DNA from: Branchiostoma belcheri
Lineage: Eukaryota > Chordata > Leptocardii > Amphioxiformes > Branchiostomatidae
Reading direction: 5' to 3'
DNA: 64,000 nt
NCBI RefSeq assembly: GCF_001625305.1
Contig: NW_017802447.1
Span: forward strand, 682,722-746,721
This document shows, piece after piece, positions 44,661 to 58,000 of the stretch. How positions within the stretch are numbered: position 1 is the stretch's first letter; every line of letters begins with the position of its first letter. The notes under the pieces are model-generated. The model did not search any database, was not told where the DNA came from, and worked only from the letters and a program-made list of their open reading frames with translations. The position numbers were made by a program, and so were the translations under genes.

Positions 44661-46467
44661 AGAACTTAGTCTGTTGAATGCAATGTGTACTAGTACTAGG
44701 ATTTCTTGCTTGAAATGCGCGAGGGACTTATTCTGACAGAAAATATTTCATTGGCATGACATCTTCTCTCCCTACCGTTCCCGAAGGATAGGATCAGGGT
44801 GTTAAAGGGAGCTAGAAATGCCATCTTACACTAATACGTGTGGCACGCAAATGCTCGAGTCCCACTTAATGTCACTATGCCCACGAGTAATTACTGTTTG
44901 CAAGTTTCAGAAGAGAGTAACTGAATGTTTCAGACAGCTTAAGGCTCTTAAGCATGTCGGGGGCTCGCTGCAAGTTTACTCCTGTAGAACGCCATTATCC
45001 GGAAAATGACGGATCTATAACAAAATCCTGCTGAAGTCAGGACGGGGGGATTGTCAAATTACGGAGAAGAGCCTTAGAAGGGAGTCTTAATGCTGGTGAC
45101 CGGTGCGTGAAAACGCCCACAGAGGATACAAGTAATCCTTTAATGGGTTCCTGTAAGCCACTGTCGGGGAAACAAGACGGAACCGCCATTGGGGACGGGA
45201 GGTCTGCATTAAGTGTGATAAACATGTGTCCTAGTGGGGTATATAGGGAACAGGGACTCATATATGTACTAGCATATGTAGTATTTTCTAACAAATTTAT
45301 CATTCACAGTACGACAATACAAAAACATAGTAGATGTATAACCGTACGCAATGATACATAAGAAACAAAATAATGATTCTTTTAACGTGAAAGGAGTTAT
45401 CTAGATGATGATTATTTCAGAAATGCCCTTGCTCGTTGTGCTCTATTTCTATAGTTTTGTTTAGTCTGTTTCTAAATAGTATATAGTGCATAGTGTAAAG
45501 TTTGGTTTAGGATTTTTTATCATGAAACATAGCTAAAGGTACTGTACTGTAGTAATAGAAACTGTGTGATCATAACATGTAATGAATGTGCACAAAATTC
45601 AGCAGGGGACTACTTTTCACGTAAAAACGTATGGTTATTATTTTCCTTTGCCATTCGTCAATAAGACGCCTTCCCTAGACAAATGTTCGAGGCTCCTTAG
45701 AAATAGACAAATATTACCTAACTGTACATTCTTGCCGTAACAGGTCTTGAATCTTAATAATCCAGCTAGAATTTTCTTAAGGTGAACGACCCTGAATTTT
45801 ATATTAACTTGTACTTAAAAACTCATGTTGAAGGAAAGTTCTTGTTCAAAACATGATTCTCTATGGTTTCATAGATTCACCAATCTTAATGTTTCCACAC
45901 TGGCGTGGCATGTTACTTCATATTTCAGAAACCATCTCTGGACAAATTTTATGACCCATTCATTCAATTTTGCTGTCATAAAACACTATGTATTATTAAG
46001 AAAGACAGACACGACAACTGCTTGCCCATTCCCTGTCTCCGTCTCAAAACGAGAGGCTAGTAAAGGAGGGGTCCTCAGACATTGATTTTTCAAACCTCAA
46101 GGACTAGATGCGTTGTACCGGCTGCCCCCTATGGTAGCCTCCTTAAGTCGATGACAAGTGGGTGGATAATGCTGGGTGCCGGGTGGTCTGGTGTGTGTCA
46201 GACATGGGCGACACAAATAAAGATAATACGGGTCGGGGCCGGACTCGGAGGAGTCATTAAACAGCGCACTGGGGAATCACAGCACGTCACTATGAACTAC
46301 ATGTACAGTCGTGCCAGACGGGGATTAGAAACTAAGAAAGTCCCCAGGATATTCTGTCGTCTCGAACACGTCAGTCTTCCTGGCACCTTTGATCAATAGA
46401 CTGATCCAAAAGCCCTGACCATCTCCGTGAATACGTAGAATGCAAAATAAAAACATGAAAATGCAAC

Positions 46468-46522
46468 CACTCCTCTCATTGGTCAAACCGATAATTAACA
46501 TTCTGTCATTGGTTGAACTGCT
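46468..46522 (-). repeat. Paired-CCAAT dispersed repeat, copy 1
   Basis: On the minus strand it reads AGTTCAACCAATGACAG, then ATTATCGG, then TTGACCAATGAGAGG. The same pair of CCAAT boxes with the AATTATCG spacer recurs at 48.97, 61.21 and 61.35 kb. Confidence 0.7.
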
Positions 46523-48964
46523 ACTAGTTGTGATTGGCTGGACGTGTCAGTCACGTGTCCTAAGGCAGGGTTTGGTCATTCCAACCTGGTGAAGGCTGTA
46601 CTACAGACAGTCAGACAGTCAGAGGAGAGACTTGTTTGTTGTGTTAGAGCGCATTTTAGCTGTCAACAATGTTAACGTTAACTACTTATGTACAGAGAAA
46701 AGCACGTCGTTAGAAATGACGTCAAAAGTTTGCTGTAGCCATAAATCTACCTGGACGTCGACGTTCGTCATGTAACTAGTACTCCCTGTGTGTGTGCGAG
46801 TCTCCCTCAGAGGTACATGATGACAGAATATATTGCCGTAAAAACAGACGTGCTACCCCGCTGGGAAGCAATCGTCTGCAGAAATAAGAGATGATGACAT
46901 GTATCGGCATTTCGCTCAGTCTCAGGCTTACGTGATATTCCAGAATTGTTTCGACTGATTTCTGACTCCTGGTTGTGTTCCAATATACCCTCTCTGGAAT
47001 AGTCTATACGGCACAGGAGTTGCAATCATGAGGGTAATAATCCGTGCAGGTCTAAAGCCTGCTCCAGCAGGGCGTCCCTGGTCTACCGTTGAGTGACCCA
47101 ACCGACCCCAATCCGACATAATCGCCCAGGTGTGGCCAACCGTTTGATTCCCCCACAATCAAAGGCAAGTTTCAATTTAAAGTTCACGACGCGCCAGTGC
47201 ACCGTGTAGGCTTGTAAAAGAGACCATTCTCCGACTTTACGACTTTTGCCAATCGAGTGTGCTCGGTATCCAAGCAACACGATGTAGATCTATAGAGCGA
47301 GCTTCTCACTTGCTCCAGGCACTTGGGATCTTCTGACTTCACAGCCAAACAGAAATAGAAATTTCACGATCTCATGTTCCATGGACGCCTACCAAATCTT
47401 GCGATAGAATAGAGATTGTGTACAGTTTTATGAACCTCGATCCCACGTGTATGGAATTATCCATCTAGAGCTAGATATACTTCAAGGCAACACTTGATGT
47501 ATATGATAAGAACTTAAGTCTGCAATTCTGCATCAATTGTTGGCGTAGAATATTCCTTTAGCATTTTTCTGTTTCGTTTTGTATCATTTCAGTAAAAATT
47601 GCTGTGTACATGTACGTCAATGAAAGTTGGATATCCAGAAATTAGGATATCAAACTAACAGTTACTCGAGCAACAGGATAGCTTTTGAAACTTGTCAGAC
47701 GTTTCAGGTAGCATTCACTACCTTTCGTCAGTCACGTCTTCTCTTTTCGTCAATCAAAAATGGCCTTCTTCCGTTTTCAACGTATTTCTGGGAACTACCC
47801 ACACTTTCTGTTGTGTGGGGGAGTATTCTGGTAACTCGAGCGAAGCCCAGAGACCCACGCCCCAATTTCCTAAAAGCACCGTGATTTTAATTGGCATATC
47901 TACTGCACCCAGGGGGCTCACAAAAACTCCCCGAAAATAGCTTTTTATGCTTTCAACGGTGGTTATAGATTAGAGCAAGGCGGTTCTTCTGGCATTAGTG
48001 GCGTTCTTGTAGATTGAAAACGTTTAACATCAGCGCAGATAGCTGCCCTGGGACGGTTAAAATCTGACCTGAAACGCAACATGGGTTTAAGGTGACACGG
48101 CCATAAACATCAAAGATGCATATGCCACTACTTTTAGTATCATTGTCTTAAAACCAGGTTACCGTGGCTTAACTGCCTTAAATGTACTTTCCCCATATAG
48201 GTGTGATTATGGGACTATTCAATTTTGTGTGAACGCATCTGAGGAGCATCTAAAATGATAGATGCGATATAAAATGTGCTCACGTGTATAACATAGCTTA
48301 CACATGACCTAACACATATCATATATCCTACAGGTCACAAGCAATTCCTACAATATGTGCAAAGCTGTTTAGGGCTAACACTCCGTTTTTCTTCATCTCT
48401 TTTTCAAATCCTCTTTGGAAGGCTTCATGGAATGGAAGGATGGGGGTGAACAGATGGAAATGAGTAAAATACGTGAGTTTTTCCGTAGAGAAAACTTTAT
48501 CATTATTTTTACACATGAAGTGCAACATTAACCATCGTACATGCTGCAGAATGTAATAAGTTTTGCTGTACCCTGTATGACCCTGGCTGGACAGTAATGA
48601 CAGCATTGACCCAGCCAGATTGACTCATTACTTATAAAGTGTCTCTGGAGACAATAAAGCTTTAATGCAGCATTTAATCAAGATTAGCCAAGATAAACTC
48701 GGCTTCTTTTATTAAGAATCTTTGCAGACGTGATCACTGAAGGGATTAATTAATCAATTAAGTACTAGAATGATGTAACTTTCTGAAACACTTACATGGG
48801 CACTGTACTTGTGAGTTTGTTATCTTTCTAGCCTGCCCAAAGATCTAGATTCTGTAGGTTTATACTTGAGGAGACCTCGTTAAATTTATAGGGAGGTTCT
48901 TCCAGTTGGCTGTTCCTGATCGATTCCAGAATATCTAGAAATAGAACAATCCTCTTGACTGCCC

Positions 48965-49045
48965 ATCACAATTAACAGTTCAACCAATGACAACGTGGCA
49001 ATTATCGCTTCGACCAATGAGAGAGTGGCTGCATGTCCCTCAAAT
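48965..49045 (+). repeat. Paired-CCAAT dispersed repeat, copy 2
   Basis: CAGTTCAACCAATGACAACG, CAATTATCGCTTCGACCAAT, GAGAGAGTGGCTGCATGTCC. Same layout as the copies at 61.2 and 61.35 kb. Confidence 0.75.
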
Positions 49046-51549
49046 TACTGAATATAGCTATTTATATGGGGTCGGTCTTTACTCGTCTCTACAATGTGTA
49101 ATTTTGTTGTTTCGCTTTATATTGTCTTACTTGTATTTTTGGCTTTAAAACTTTATTCACTTCTTACGTGTCAAAGTCACAGATTCAGACGTGTGCGTTA
49201 TTATGAACGCCACAAAATCGAAAAATAATTCAAACGGCTTGGGCTGAGATGGGTTTGGGGTGACGAGGGAAATATACGACACTCGCTCGCAAATGTTGCT
49301 CTCCCAGATTTGTAGCCACTCGTCGCCACAAAGGAACCAGCATTGTTTATAAAATATACAGCAGGGCCGCTGCACCCAGGCCATTAAATCCCACAAAGCT
49401 TTTCAACTGATCGATCCGCGTGGCGTTAGGTAAAGGAGTCAAATTGTGACCTCAAAAGTCATCGCCATTATTTCTAGTGTGTATAAAAGTGCCACCCTTT
49501 GAATCAGGTCCCAAAGAGACGTTGTACTTCTACGTTTGTCATCGGAATAAAAAAAGTCCACGTGAATCACGTCGGTCGCGCCCGGCGTTTAATTACATTA
49601 CTTTAAGACATGTAGCTGGGTAATTATGGATCGATACTGGGTAAAGCAATCAATCACAGGGTACATTGTAATTATATTTCATTGAATAAACGATTGCTGG
49701 CACATATAGGCTTGTTCCGGAAGGTGATTCAGCTTGACCTAATCATAAAATTTCATTGTATAAATCAACAACAGTTCTAGGGAGATCTTCGAAGATACGA
49801 ACGATTACGATCGCGCATCTTAAAACATGGCATCCAATCATTTTTATATGAATAGATATAAGTGGCAGAAAGTTAGCTAGGTTGTAGAGGTTGTAAAATC
49901 ATGTGTTGTTGATATCTAGCTAGATTATGGATACAGCGACATTCTTGTAAAATACCGCTTCAGGAGATTGCAAACTTTTAAAGGACAGATTTTATATCTG
50001 CCGAGGCTTAGCCTTCCAAAGTGTAAACTACGGCCGTTATTCCTATCAAATTACCAAGAATTTGCAACGTAAAACTTAACGATTAATTCCGAGTCAAATT
50101 TACCGAAGGCCAGCGGTAATTTCCCAGGAGGTCCTTACTCGATGTATTCTTTTATTACGGAGAATAAATTTCACCTTATCAGCCCCTTCAAAGAAGCTCT
50201 CCTGGAAGAAAACCTTCTAATTGCCTCGTAAACTTGTGTGAAAAGTTTCTTATCTTAATGACTATAAAGGGAAGGAGCCAACTCCCTCTGTGCCTTGGAG
50301 GTCGTCTTTTGTCTTTAAGAGCCTGACGTGTTTCTCAGTTCTTTGTTCTTCGTCATAGACAACTTTCCAACTCACCAAACTCCATCATTTGTTTCGTTTT
50401 CTTGTCTTTAAATTTGAGGGCTTAGAAGCTTAAACATTTCCCTGAAATCCAACAAAATACTAAAACAAAGAACATTGTATATCCGTATATGCTTGTTAAA
50501 ATATAACTTTAATATGACATCAAGTACGGAGACCTTCGTAACGCTAACGCGGGACCTTCCTTGATCTAGTTATATGAAAAATCTCATGATTCATGATCTA
50601 TGAGTATTCTTTAATCTCTGCTCGGATTTTGTAATCTTGCACGCGAGTTTACCGTGCCAGATTTATTTTGCCCTTCTAGCAACTCTCACCTTTTATGAAG
50701 TCGGTAACTCATTGCCGCCTGAATCTCGGCAGAAAGTTATAATTCCTGAGCTTATAGGATTCCAGTCGTCTTCCTTGAGACGTACCTACAGGAGGATAAT
50801 CTCCTTATGACTTTGCTGAACAGCCACAGGGCTCTGATTACTCATCAATTTGAAAAGGCCATTACTTTTCAGTGAAGACTTTCTACAGTATTACACATGG
50901 ATTTAAGTGATAGGCATTGTGAATTTAAAAGTAGAACTCCATCAAAATAAGATAATTTTATTTCGGTGATGTTTGCCTGTGATATGACGATGATGATTCC
51001 CACTGGGTTGTCAAGATGCTTGTGCCTTTAAGTTTATCATCCTGGTACATGGTAGAAGGGTATTGACATGTTAGAACTCATACATATGTCAAGCTAGCTT
51101 GCAGAAATAATTTCCATATTTCGAGCCCATTATATAACCCATGTGAGGCTATAATGAAATTGTCCCTTCAACCATCAACAGTTTCTTAGCATAATTTGAG
51201 GTGTTAGAGTTGTTCATATCAGGATTTGCTCCAAATAATCTGTATCTGTATAACCAGTATAGCCAACCTTCGGCATAACACACCAGATTTGCAGGCACGC
51301 GGCGCGGCGGCAGCTGGCTACATTACTCCTAACGACTTGTTACACCTAACCATGTAATGATTTTAATTGTCACGATTTTAAGTCTTCTCGTACCTGAATA
51401 AAAACAATTATCTTTAAACAGCAGTAATTCGCACTATACATGCGGGAATAGCGACAACATTCTGTATAGTTTAGCCAATAGCTGACGCCTATTGAAGTCA
51501 CGTGTCCTATAGGTGAGTGGTCATCCAAACCGGATGAAGGCTACATAAC

Positions 51550-51675
51550 CTGCTTGGCAGAGCGCATACGCCTGTGCGAAACTGTATTTGTGCTCAACGA
51601 GTAGATTTCTGATGCAACGTTGTCCAAACATTCAATGAAAAAATCTTGTTTTCGCCAAGGTTCTGCCGACGTGCT
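51550..51675 (+). mobile_element. MITE family B, copy 5
   Basis: GCAGAGCGCATACGCCTGTG at the left, CTGATGCAACGTTGTCCAA in the body, and GGTTCTGCCGACGTGC at the right match the family in order. The terminal repeats have diverged. Confidence 0.65.
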
Positions 51676-51724
51676 CATTACAAAGTCAAACATTCGCATA
51701 GACTTCTTTGTTGTGGTCGAAATT

Positions 51725-52022
51725 CAGTTCACCTCTCCTCTATCCTTGAGTTTCAGAATACCGGAATCCAGTTTACCTGTCCTCTATCCTTGAGTTTCAG
51801 AATAACGGAATTCAGTTCACCTGTCCTCTATCCTTGAGTTTCAGAATAACGGAATTCAGTTTACCTGTCCTCTATCCTTGAGTTTCAGAATAACGGAATT
51901 CAGTTTACCTGTCCTCTATCCTTGACTTTCAGAATAACGGAATTCAGTTTACCTGTCCTCTATCCTTGACTTTCAGAATAACGGAATTCAGTTTACCTGT
52001 CCTCTATCCTTGAGTTTCAGAA
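51725..52022. repeat. 44-bp minisatellite, about seven units
   Basis: Units begin at 51725, 51769, 51813, 51857, 51901, 51945 and 51989, exactly 44 bases apart; the last is truncated. The consensus runs CAGTTTACCTGTCCTCTATC, CTTGAGTTTCAG, AATAACGGAATT. Units differ by a few bases. The period is not a multiple of three, so it is not coding. Confidence 0.95.
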
Positions 52023-55000
52023 AACCTCGCACAACCTCTGCCCCGGCTCTTTCAGCTGCAGCAGTTAAAGATGATCGAATTCTGCCTCGGTGACAAAAGA
52101 GTCACACAGGAAGTCAGAGTCCACGGAACCACTCCCCTGCGGTTACTTTGTATTGGCTGCGTTTTTATTGATCGTGAAATGCTTCCCTTGGTCGGGAGAG
52201 AAATTGTGCTGCAGGGAAAAGGTAGTAGAGAGACAATAGATCGGAATAATAACATTTCCTTAGTAAGGAAATACAAGAGCATCGTTAAGTATTTGATAAT
52301 GACTGAGTCGTGTACGTGTACATTTGTACTGGTAAGTGTCATACATTCCAGTTTTAATCCCATCCAAACTTTCAGTAGCGCCAATCTTATATATGCTTAG
52401 TAGTTCTTCTAGACAAAATACATAAATCTAAATGTTCATACTGGTTGTTTTTTGGCTTTTCAAGACAACGAAGAAGAAAAACATATACACTGGTGTTAAA
52501 AGTGTTTCTTGGGTTTCTCTGTTTATCACCTTATGTTTACAACCACAAATAAAGACATCTAAGCAGAGAAAGATGACAAAACAGTGGTGTACCCTCTACC
52601 AGGAGTCAACCGTCTTCAGGTTAGCCTGGTTTGAAAATAGCCTGAGGCAAATTGTGTTCTCTCTCTCTTCTCTCTCCATTGCACGATAAAAATCCTCTCA
52701 TGCATTTCAATGCTTGTGACCTGCAGATTCAAATACGGAATAAAAAATGTTGCTACAGGGCAATAAAAATCGATGGTACGGCCCTTTTGGGAGCTCGTTG
52801 GCAGCCACATGGCATTATCTGGGATAGTTCGTCTGCATGCCGGCATCGTAAAGCTCATTCCCGCGCTCATGGGCTGACATTTAGAAAAAGAAATAAATTA
52901 TGGCGAATAATAAAAAAATGGTGCAAAATTGCATGAAGACGGCAAGTCTCCTACGTATCGTCTAGAAAGTTGACTTTTTCTGTAACTCCCACTTTACGAT
53001 ACAAGCTTCTGACATGCCCTTTACACACTTAAGTAATACAAGTATGAAATTTTCCACTTCCATTAAGGTACGATTTTAGCATTTTCCCACGAATTATGAA
53101 AATGATATACTGATTTGCATAATTCATTCCATTTGCATAATTCATACATGCGCATTATGCTCACATCATTTAACACTCAAGAAATATGACTTTTCCTTGC
53201 TAGGTATATATAAATTAAATACAGATTTGAGTAATTTGTACTTTATGTTGTTCGTCTCCATCAACGTTCACCAAGTCACTTGTTTCAACGTATCTATCAA
53301 AAACACTCCTACAGTTTCAAAGAAGACTGTCTGCGTTATAAGTATAAGCATAACGAAACTGCATTACCTTAAATCAGTTTTCCTTTCTTTCGTTCAATGC
53401 TAATTAATTGACTCCCCTGCAATAATACAACTTACAGTAAATTGATCTATATTCTCCAAGATGTCTGTTTATGCCAGGTTGGATTTTAGCACACCATTGT
53501 AAATGTTAAGTAGCCATATTGCTGATTTATTAATGATCCCCAATCTAAGGTAATCTCTGCCCTTACAGCTGTTTTGGGAAATAAAAAAAATCCGGCAGTC
53601 AAATCCGCAGAAGTGCTTTTTTTATTGCGGAAATGATAATCGATTTAATGTGGATACAGGACAGATGTTACGTTTACTTTATATATGTAATTTAACAGCC
53701 GTGAACGCTATCATTCCGACTGTTAACCTTTAAGCAAATGCACAGAAAAGAAGATTTTTATATAGAATGTCCAGTGCCTGGAATGAAATGAAGTGGTGAT
53801 GATGTACATGCACATAGCCTTATTTTAATCTGTGTTAATATGTTGTAATTGTCAGTGTATTTATGTTTTGTAAATGTGTGTCATGTGTGTCTTGAAGGAC
53901 CACAGGAAGAATAGCTACATTTATTGTAAGCTAAGTGTGGCTCTCAATAAAGTCAAGCAAAGCAAGAATATGACAAGAATATGACAACTGCGTTCTTTTC
54001 TATATGTCTTCGAATGAGAAATGTGGCTTCGAAATCGTGGCAGATTCTGAGGGAAAAATGCTTGTACGATTGTCTCTAGAATCCTAAACGTATGTGATGC
54101 CTACTGTCAACCCGCGCATAAAAAAGGTCGCTCAATGCAGAATTGTCAGAGCCTTTAAAAGCCGTGTAGAACACTAACTCTGAGCGCAGAGACTCAATGC
54201 ATACATTTGACCGTCGTGTGCCTCTGCCTCATCAGTGTTTTGAAACGCGATCTGTGTGAAAGATGTATTCCCTATTCCCTTTTTTACATCAAAGGCAGTT
54301 TACGTTCCACCAAATGTGTGTAAGTCTGTTGCAGCCCACGTTACATTTCCATCCCCGCTCCATCACCCCGCTATCCCACTTGTCATCACCGGGCTCCCGG
54401 CTCGCCGTCAGCCGGACGTCCTACGGGTTTGTACCGCGCGCGTGTAAACCGCCTCCCGGTCGTAAAAACGAGATTTTCCACGCATCCATTTCAGGCGGGC
54501 TGAGGGCTGACCCGACGGCTGATGCACTGGTAGCGCGGATTAACGATAAGCCTTAGTGACGTGCCTGTAATCCACGATGTTCACTAAAGCCTTATAAACG
54601 GATCAGAGTTACTTTTGATATCCCAAAGTTTTTGCTAATAGACATGTACGGCCCTTGTGGAACCCGGAGATAAGAGTAACGTGTATGCCGGTGTTCACCA
54701 TGTTGTAAATCAACGTATTCGCCTTCACTCGACGTCAAAGCAATGGCTGCGTGCGTCTTTCCACTACATCTGGGTATCTACTACCATACATTACACAAAG
54801 TAGGCTTTAACTGCCTAAATATCTCCAACGACTAATATTTCTACCCAATCTCTGCCTTTTCCACAACCTCTATCTACTGTCAAGGGTTCTTATTTCTTAA
54901 TTCCTAAAGCTTTATTCCTCCATATGTATCAATAAAAGCAGCATGAGCTGACACCCGGCACTCTATACGTGTACTTTATATGATACAAACTAGATATGAA

Positions 55001-58000
55001 TTTGTGCTGTAGCATCTATTCACTCGTGCACTGAGACTTACAGCAATCACAAAAAAAGCACAAGAAAAGTACCCACGCGTTCTACCAGGTTTTATTAACG
55101 CCACATTGAAACCACTTTTAAAATTGCAACATTTGAGAAGTACCTAAAGCCATTATAGTGTGTAAAATGTGGTTGTTCGGCTTTGCCTTTAAGCAATTGG
55201 CATGCACTAGAAAACCTGTAAAATAGGGCTCTGAAGAATCTAGTATAATTTCACCAAGATAATCGTCATTACTGGTGCGTGCTGGCAGATTAAATGCTCG
55301 CATGCCTATAATGGAAAGGTATGTACTATAGGGAGGACCATAAACCACATAATGTAGATCCATGTGCATCTTGGGAGCTGTCTATGACGTCACATCTTTG
55401 ACTTGTTAAGAGCGTACCACTCAGCTGTTATCTCCTCGTCAACTCATCCTTCATTATCTATATCCCCTCGTCTTAATCATTCGACCGTTGGGGCATCACA
55501 GATGGTCTGACAACCAGTTTTATCCACCCTTCTTGGTGTTCTTTTCTTTTTCACGTTTTAAGTAATGTCAACCCGGTCCATTCTTTAATATCAATATATA
55601 CATCCCATTTTTTTCCATTATCTACCCGTCTTTCTTCTTCCCTGTACAATTCTCTGCATCGTGTGGTTTGGCTGGTCCCGATGACCGTGATACGTGGCCA
55701 TACTACTTCTGAACTCCTGTTTTTATGTTTACCAAAGGAAAACATATTGTTTTTGCTCTGTTTCCTCTTCTTCCAACGAATAAGGTTAATGACCTGAACC
55801 AGATACCTATCACCATGGTAACTAGTGTTCTGTTACATCATGTTGCAATTTTATAGCAGGAGGGTTTTAGACTCCTGTACGACCATATGTATGAATGTGT
55901 TTGAGTAAGAATTAACAGAGCAGACCATATGCGAAGGTAAACATTATGCATTTGCTTTGCAAATTCTAGTTCTAGTCCTTTCTAGTTCTGTTTATAATAA
56001 TAAGAGATCTTCGTAAAAACCTAAGCTTTGTTTGTACTTCATCATTAGCGATGCGGCTGTATATGTGATTCCTAGAATCTTCCGGAGGCGTTCTACGTCG
56101 TCATCACGCTATAACTCTCCAGAGCTTTCCCCTCCGAGCGTACAGATACGAGCATGCTATCGATTTATGTACTCCCTGGGATGCATATATAGTACATAAA
56201 ACGTCTCTTACACTGCAGAAAAAGTAGTAACTAGAGTCATTGCCTGGAGGCATATTTCGGAAGCAGACATTTTATATGCACGGTGATGTATGCATTTTTA
56301 CATCGAAGAGACATGGTAATAACACTCGCACGACCTTGGGGACGTTTGTACATAACTGATAAATCCTTGACCTTCAAGTCACAGTCACGTCAGCGTCCCT
56401 CCTGTTCCTGACATCAGCGGAACCGTGAGGAATGTTTGCGTACCTTATGTTCTCCGGTAACGTGACCGCCGGAGGGTAGTCTCCATGTTATTCCCATTGA
56501 AGGTGACCGGGCCGCGCTCGCACGATCGCTATCACCCCGCGCGACTTACGACCCGTAATCCCCGGGGCCGCAGAGGTGGCTTCAGAAGATACGCGCTCAG
56601 GAATACTTTATTCCGAGATCGGAATTTGCCCAGGCAGCCCGCGGCCATGCAAGGGCAGGCCTGAGTAGGGATAGGGTCAGGACACCTCCAGATGCGCGCT
56701 CTGCGATAATACTACATACCGGACCCCACACAAGATGGACAATGTGATAAATTCTCCCCAGCGTCGACGTACGACTTAGAATCTCTCTAGAAGGTTACCG
56801 TATCCCGTAATGATACAAATGTGTATAAAATATTTATCCAAGCAATGACATTCGTTCTCTTTGTGTCAAATTATCCAGAAACCAGGGGTGGTTTGGGGCG
56901 CATTTGTTTCATCTCTTATCACTACTACTGCTCATTTCCATAGTTTTTACGTCTTTTACAACTCATTTGTTGACTATCTAATCGATCGGGACCCCCTCTC
57001 TATTCATACATTACCATCAACAGGTTCCATAACCACCGAGACGCACACTTTCAGCCCCCTCTACTAGTAAATTTCAAATCCTCGGTGGAGAAATTGGAGA
57101 TTTGTTATCATACATTATGTATCGGGGGCGCTTATCACCCAGCTAGGAGATATCAATTATTTCTTAGGTACAAATCAGGCTGACTTGCGGGCCAAATTCC
57201 TCTCTCAGTGCGGAGTTTAGGTCGTGTGGCTGACGGATAGTGCTCGCTACATTAGCATGTATAATCCCACCTCTTCAAATCAATACAACATAGCAGTAAG
57301 GGCAGCGAAATGGTTAATTCCGTCCCTAGAAATATTCACCTTAATTCACCGTTGTTTTAATTACGGCAAGTACTGATTCCGTTTTGACAGAAGAGAACCA
57401 ATCTTCCTGCTGCAGCTTGAAAATAATTCCGATTAATAACCTGAATAATCGCTGCCTGCTCGTTTCCCGACGTCCCCCTCATTAAGCATAACAAATTTGA
57501 ATTTCCCTCTGATAAGACTACAGTTAAGGGATTGTGCAGTTGTGACTTTCAATGACAAAATAGTTCGTAATGTTGGAGAAATATTAATTTCGTCCAATTT
57601 TGTAGGATTCAAAATATTTCAGGTTCACAGAAAGGTGAGAATGCATGATGATATTGAGATGTGGAATATGAAAATCTATGTTAGAATTAAGAATAAAACA
57701 ATTCAACAACCAGTTGAAATGTCTTGGTAATTTCAACAGTAGAATACTATATTTCTGTTTATTTCTCTTTTCAATAATCCATACAACATGAAATATAGTC
57801 ATGAGATAGCTGTTGGTGAATAAAAAAGGCGCCGCGATTCCTAGCTGCCATCACCAAAGATCAGCATTTGTACATTTTTAAAATCTCTCTACACTGGAAT
57901 TCTTACGTATACGCTTTGTTTCTTTCCACAAAATCGTCAACATCCCTACATTCTGTCATTTCCCAATTACAGAAGCCTCTGTAGACAGGAACCGTAGGGC

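Larger units (their letters stand above)
43976..51549. other. Gene-poor region, mainly unique DNA
   Basis: No frame shows a recognisable domain or a splice-consistent exon set. Contents listed separately are a promoter-like block (44595-44660), an 18-bp inverted repeat (44367/44550), two CCAAT repeat copies (46468, 48965) and a block shared with 51.5 kb. The stretch 49540-50850 is rich in TAATTA/ATCGAT-type homeodomain motifs, for example AATCAATCAC at 49649, and looks non-repetitive. Confidence 0.45.

Noticed and set aside
51725..52022. Regular repeats suggesting a CRISPR array
   Set aside because: The units are contiguous near-identical 44-mers without unique spacers, in a eukaryotic genome.
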